Of a stretch of 7,703 nt of DNA, positions 6,342-7,703 are shown one piece after another (within the stretch, counting starts at the first letter, position 1; the number at the start of each line of letters is the position of its first letter). The notes under the pieces were generated by a model. The model had not been told where the DNA came from and did not search any database. It saw nothing but the letters and a program-made list of their open reading frames with translations. This DNA is from Candidatus Zhuqueibacterota bacterium (GTDB lineage: Bacteria > Zhuqueibacterota > Zhuqueibacteria > Oceanimicrobiales > Oceanimicrobiaceae), in contig JAABYK010000030.1 of the NCBI GenBank assembly GCA_011775825.1, forward strand, positions 13,780 through 21,482, read 5' to 3'. The position numbers and the translations under genes were made by a program.

Positions 6342-7562
6342 GTGCATCAGAAATTCAGACTTGTAAAGCTTGAAGATTACGAAGATTACGTCGGTGCTAA
6401 GACCATCGAGCGCATTATGCGCAAAGCGGAGCCGCTACGAGATCTGCATGTGGCACATGTGAATTCGACGTATTATGGAGGCGGTGTGGCGGAGCTGTTG
6501 GCGTCTTTTTCATTGCTGATGAACAGCGTTGGCATCAAAACGGGATGGCGTGTTATCCAGGGCTCGCCGGATTTCTTCAGCACAACCAAAAAGATGCACA
6601 ACGCGCTGCAGGGCGGAGACATTAACCTGTCGCGGATGAAGAAGAAGATTTACGAGGATGTGATTCACGAGAATGCCATTCGAAATCATTTGGACCACGA
6701 CGTGGTTGTGATTCACGATCCGCAGCCGCTTTCCATGATTGAACATTATCGGAAGAAAGGGCCGTGGATTTGGCGATGTCACGTTGAACTTTCAAATCCG
6801 GATCCGGATTTGTGGAATTTTCTGGTGCCATTTGTCGAAAAATACGATGCAGTGGTGTTTACCCTTGAGGAATACAAAAAGAAGTTAAACACGCCGCAAG
6901 TGTTTTTTATGCCGGCAATCGATCCGTTTAAAATAAAGAATCGCGAATTGAGCGAGGCGGAAATCAACAATCGTTTGGAGCACTACGACATTCCAACGGA
7001 TTTGCCAATCGTGGCACAAATATCACGGTTCGATCGCTGGAAGGATCCGGAGGGTGTCATCGAGGCGTTTAAAATCGCCCGAAAAGAAGTGGACTGCACA
7101 CTGGTATTGCTTGGGAATGTGGCTACGGATGACCCCGAGGGTGCGGAAGTGTACGAATCGTTGTTAGACTGTCGCGAAGAACGGATCATCATTCTCAGTC
7201 GACAGGATTCGGCGCTTGTCAATGCCTTGCAGCGACAGGCTGCAGTCATCGTGCAGAAATCGATTCGAGAGGGCTTCGGCCTGACCGTGGCTGAGGCGAT
7301 GTGGAAAGCGACCCCGGTGATCGGCGCCAAGGTGGGAGGCATTTGCCATCAAATAAAAGATGGCGAAAACGGATTTCTGGTTTCATCGGTAGAGGAGACG
7401 GCTAAACGCATGGTCCAGGTCATCGGAGATAAGCAATTGCGGCAGAGATTGGGAAAAGCGGCCAGGGAAACCGTGAGGAAACAGTTTTTGCTCACACGTT
7501 TGCTGGAGCAGTATTTGGACATGTTCAATGCCTTTGAAACGGATTATCGTTTGAAGGTTTGA
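6342..7562 (+). CDS. treT: Trehalose synthase, glycosyltransferring (TreT-like, GT4)
   Basis: The 406-residue protein matches TreT, a retaining GT-B enzyme that makes trehalose in one step from NDP-glucose and glucose, reversibly. The N-terminal Rossmann half has the typical glycine loop HVNSTYYGGGVAELL (39-53) and WRCHVELSNPD (about 145-155). The C-terminal half starts near 215. ISRFDRWKDP (227-236) carries the Arg232 and Lys234 that usually contact the diphosphate, and REGFGLTVAEAMW (309-321) holds the EX7E pair Glu310/Glu318. Length agrees with archaeal TreT (about 410). No signal peptide: a cytosolic enzyme. The start is GTG with a good site AAGGTGA six bases upstream. Trehalose is a compatible solute and protectant, so the gene fits the neighbouring cyclase-domain gene in osmotic control. 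A trehalose phosphorylase-like GT4 is the main alternative, less likely given the motifs. Confidence 0.88.
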   Translation: MHQKFRLVKLEDYEDYVGAKTIERIMRKAEPLRDLHVAHVNSTYYGGGVAELLASFSLLMNSVGIKTGWRVIQGSPDFFSTTKKMHNALQGGDINLSRMKKKIYEDVIHENAIRNHLDHDVVVIHDPQPLSMIEHYRKKGPWIWRCHVELSNPDPDLWNFLVPFVEKYDAVVFTLEEYKKKLNTPQVFFMPAIDPFKIKNRELSEAEINNRLEHYDIPTDLPIVAQISRFDRWKDPEGVIEAFKIARKEVDCTLVLLGNVATDDPEGAEVYESLLDCREERIIILSRQDSALVNALQRQAAVIVQKSIREGFGLTVAEAMWKATPVIGAKVGGICHQIKDGENGFLVSSVEETAKRMVQVIGDKQLRQRLGKAARETVRKQFLLTRLLEQYLDMFNAFETDYRLKV

Positions 7563-7640
7563 GCGTTTTTGTTCCTCATTATCAGCTTTGATGTCTGTCG
7601 TCATTTATTAGCAAGGAAAGGTGATGCTAACAAGTAGGAG

Positions 7641-7678
7641 ATTGCTTCGTCCCGCTAAAAAACAGCGGGACTCGCAAT
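7641..7678. repeat. Hairpin repeat after treT (ATTGC...GCAAT type)
   Basis: GTCCCGCT (7649-7656) pairs perfectly with AGCGGGAC (7664-7671) around a seven-base A-rich loop, and flanking ATTGC (7641-7645) pairs with GCAAT (7674-7678) across a small internal loop. The surrounding GAGATTGCTTCGTCCC...CGCAATGACG is a pattern seen dispersed between genes in many bacterial genomes. There is no T-run after it, so it is not a standard terminator, though it could protect the 3' end of the treT message. It is a different family from the TGTCATTCC repeats earlier in the window. Confidence 0.6.
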
Positions 7679-7703
7679 GACGGCGTCTGGTCTGGCGGTC
7701 ACC

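Noticed and set aside
1..7703. CRISPR array, tRNA, rRNA or insertion-sequence transposase
   Set aside because: No regularly spaced direct repeats, no cloverleaf or rRNA-like stretches, and no transposase-like protein are seen.

Overview
The window carries seven protein genes, all on the + strand, at moderate GC (roughly half). It reads as a chromosomal segment of a bacterium: one protein has a bacterial lipobox signal peptide, several genes have strong Shine-Dalgarno sites, and the intergenic DNA holds small palindromic repeats of the TGTCATTCC...GGAATGACA type that are common in bacterial genomes. The lineage cannot be fixed from the sequence. The mix of a Lon-related protease of the AAA_32 type, a soluble diadenylate cyclase-domain protein, TreT-type trehalose synthase and an sll1863-like stress protein would fit a Desulfobacterota, KSB1 or Calditrichota-like organism, but this is only a guess.

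Layout. Positions 1-176 hold a palindromic repeat (21-112) and a short leader. A small charged helical protein follows (177-590). A likely promoter (-10 TATAAT at 707-712) then opens a two-gene unit: a lipoprotein with a second membrane segment and an sll1863-like coiled-coil tail (734-1531), and a permuted NlpC/P60 (YiiX-like) papain-fold protein (1553-2200). A gene-free stretch (2201-2730) holds a 150-bp element with perfect 14-bp inverted ends that overlaps the preceding stop codon, and a second palindromic repeat (2539-2617). Next come a large Lon-related ATP-dependent protease (2731-5187), a DisA_N/DacZ-like diadenylate cyclase-domain protein (5260-5901), a small coiled-coil protein (5918-6283) and a TreT-like trehalose synthase with a GTG start (6342-7562). 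The window ends in another hairpin repeat (7641-7678).

How the genes may work together. The right half puts a putative c-di-AMP-type enzyme (c-di-AMP governs osmolyte and potassium balance in known systems) next to an enzyme that makes the compatible solute trehalose, with a quality-control protease upstream. The left half has an envelope protein with an sll1863-type stress domain and a probable cell-wall or lipid hydrolase. Together this looks like an envelope/osmotic stress island. That reading is inference from gene content and spacing. The most interesting points are altered signature residues in the cyclase-domain protein (DGG and RHV in place of DGA and RHR), a GKM in place of GK[ST] in the Lon-related P-loop, the doubly membrane-anchored stress protein, and the 150-bp inverted-repeat element.
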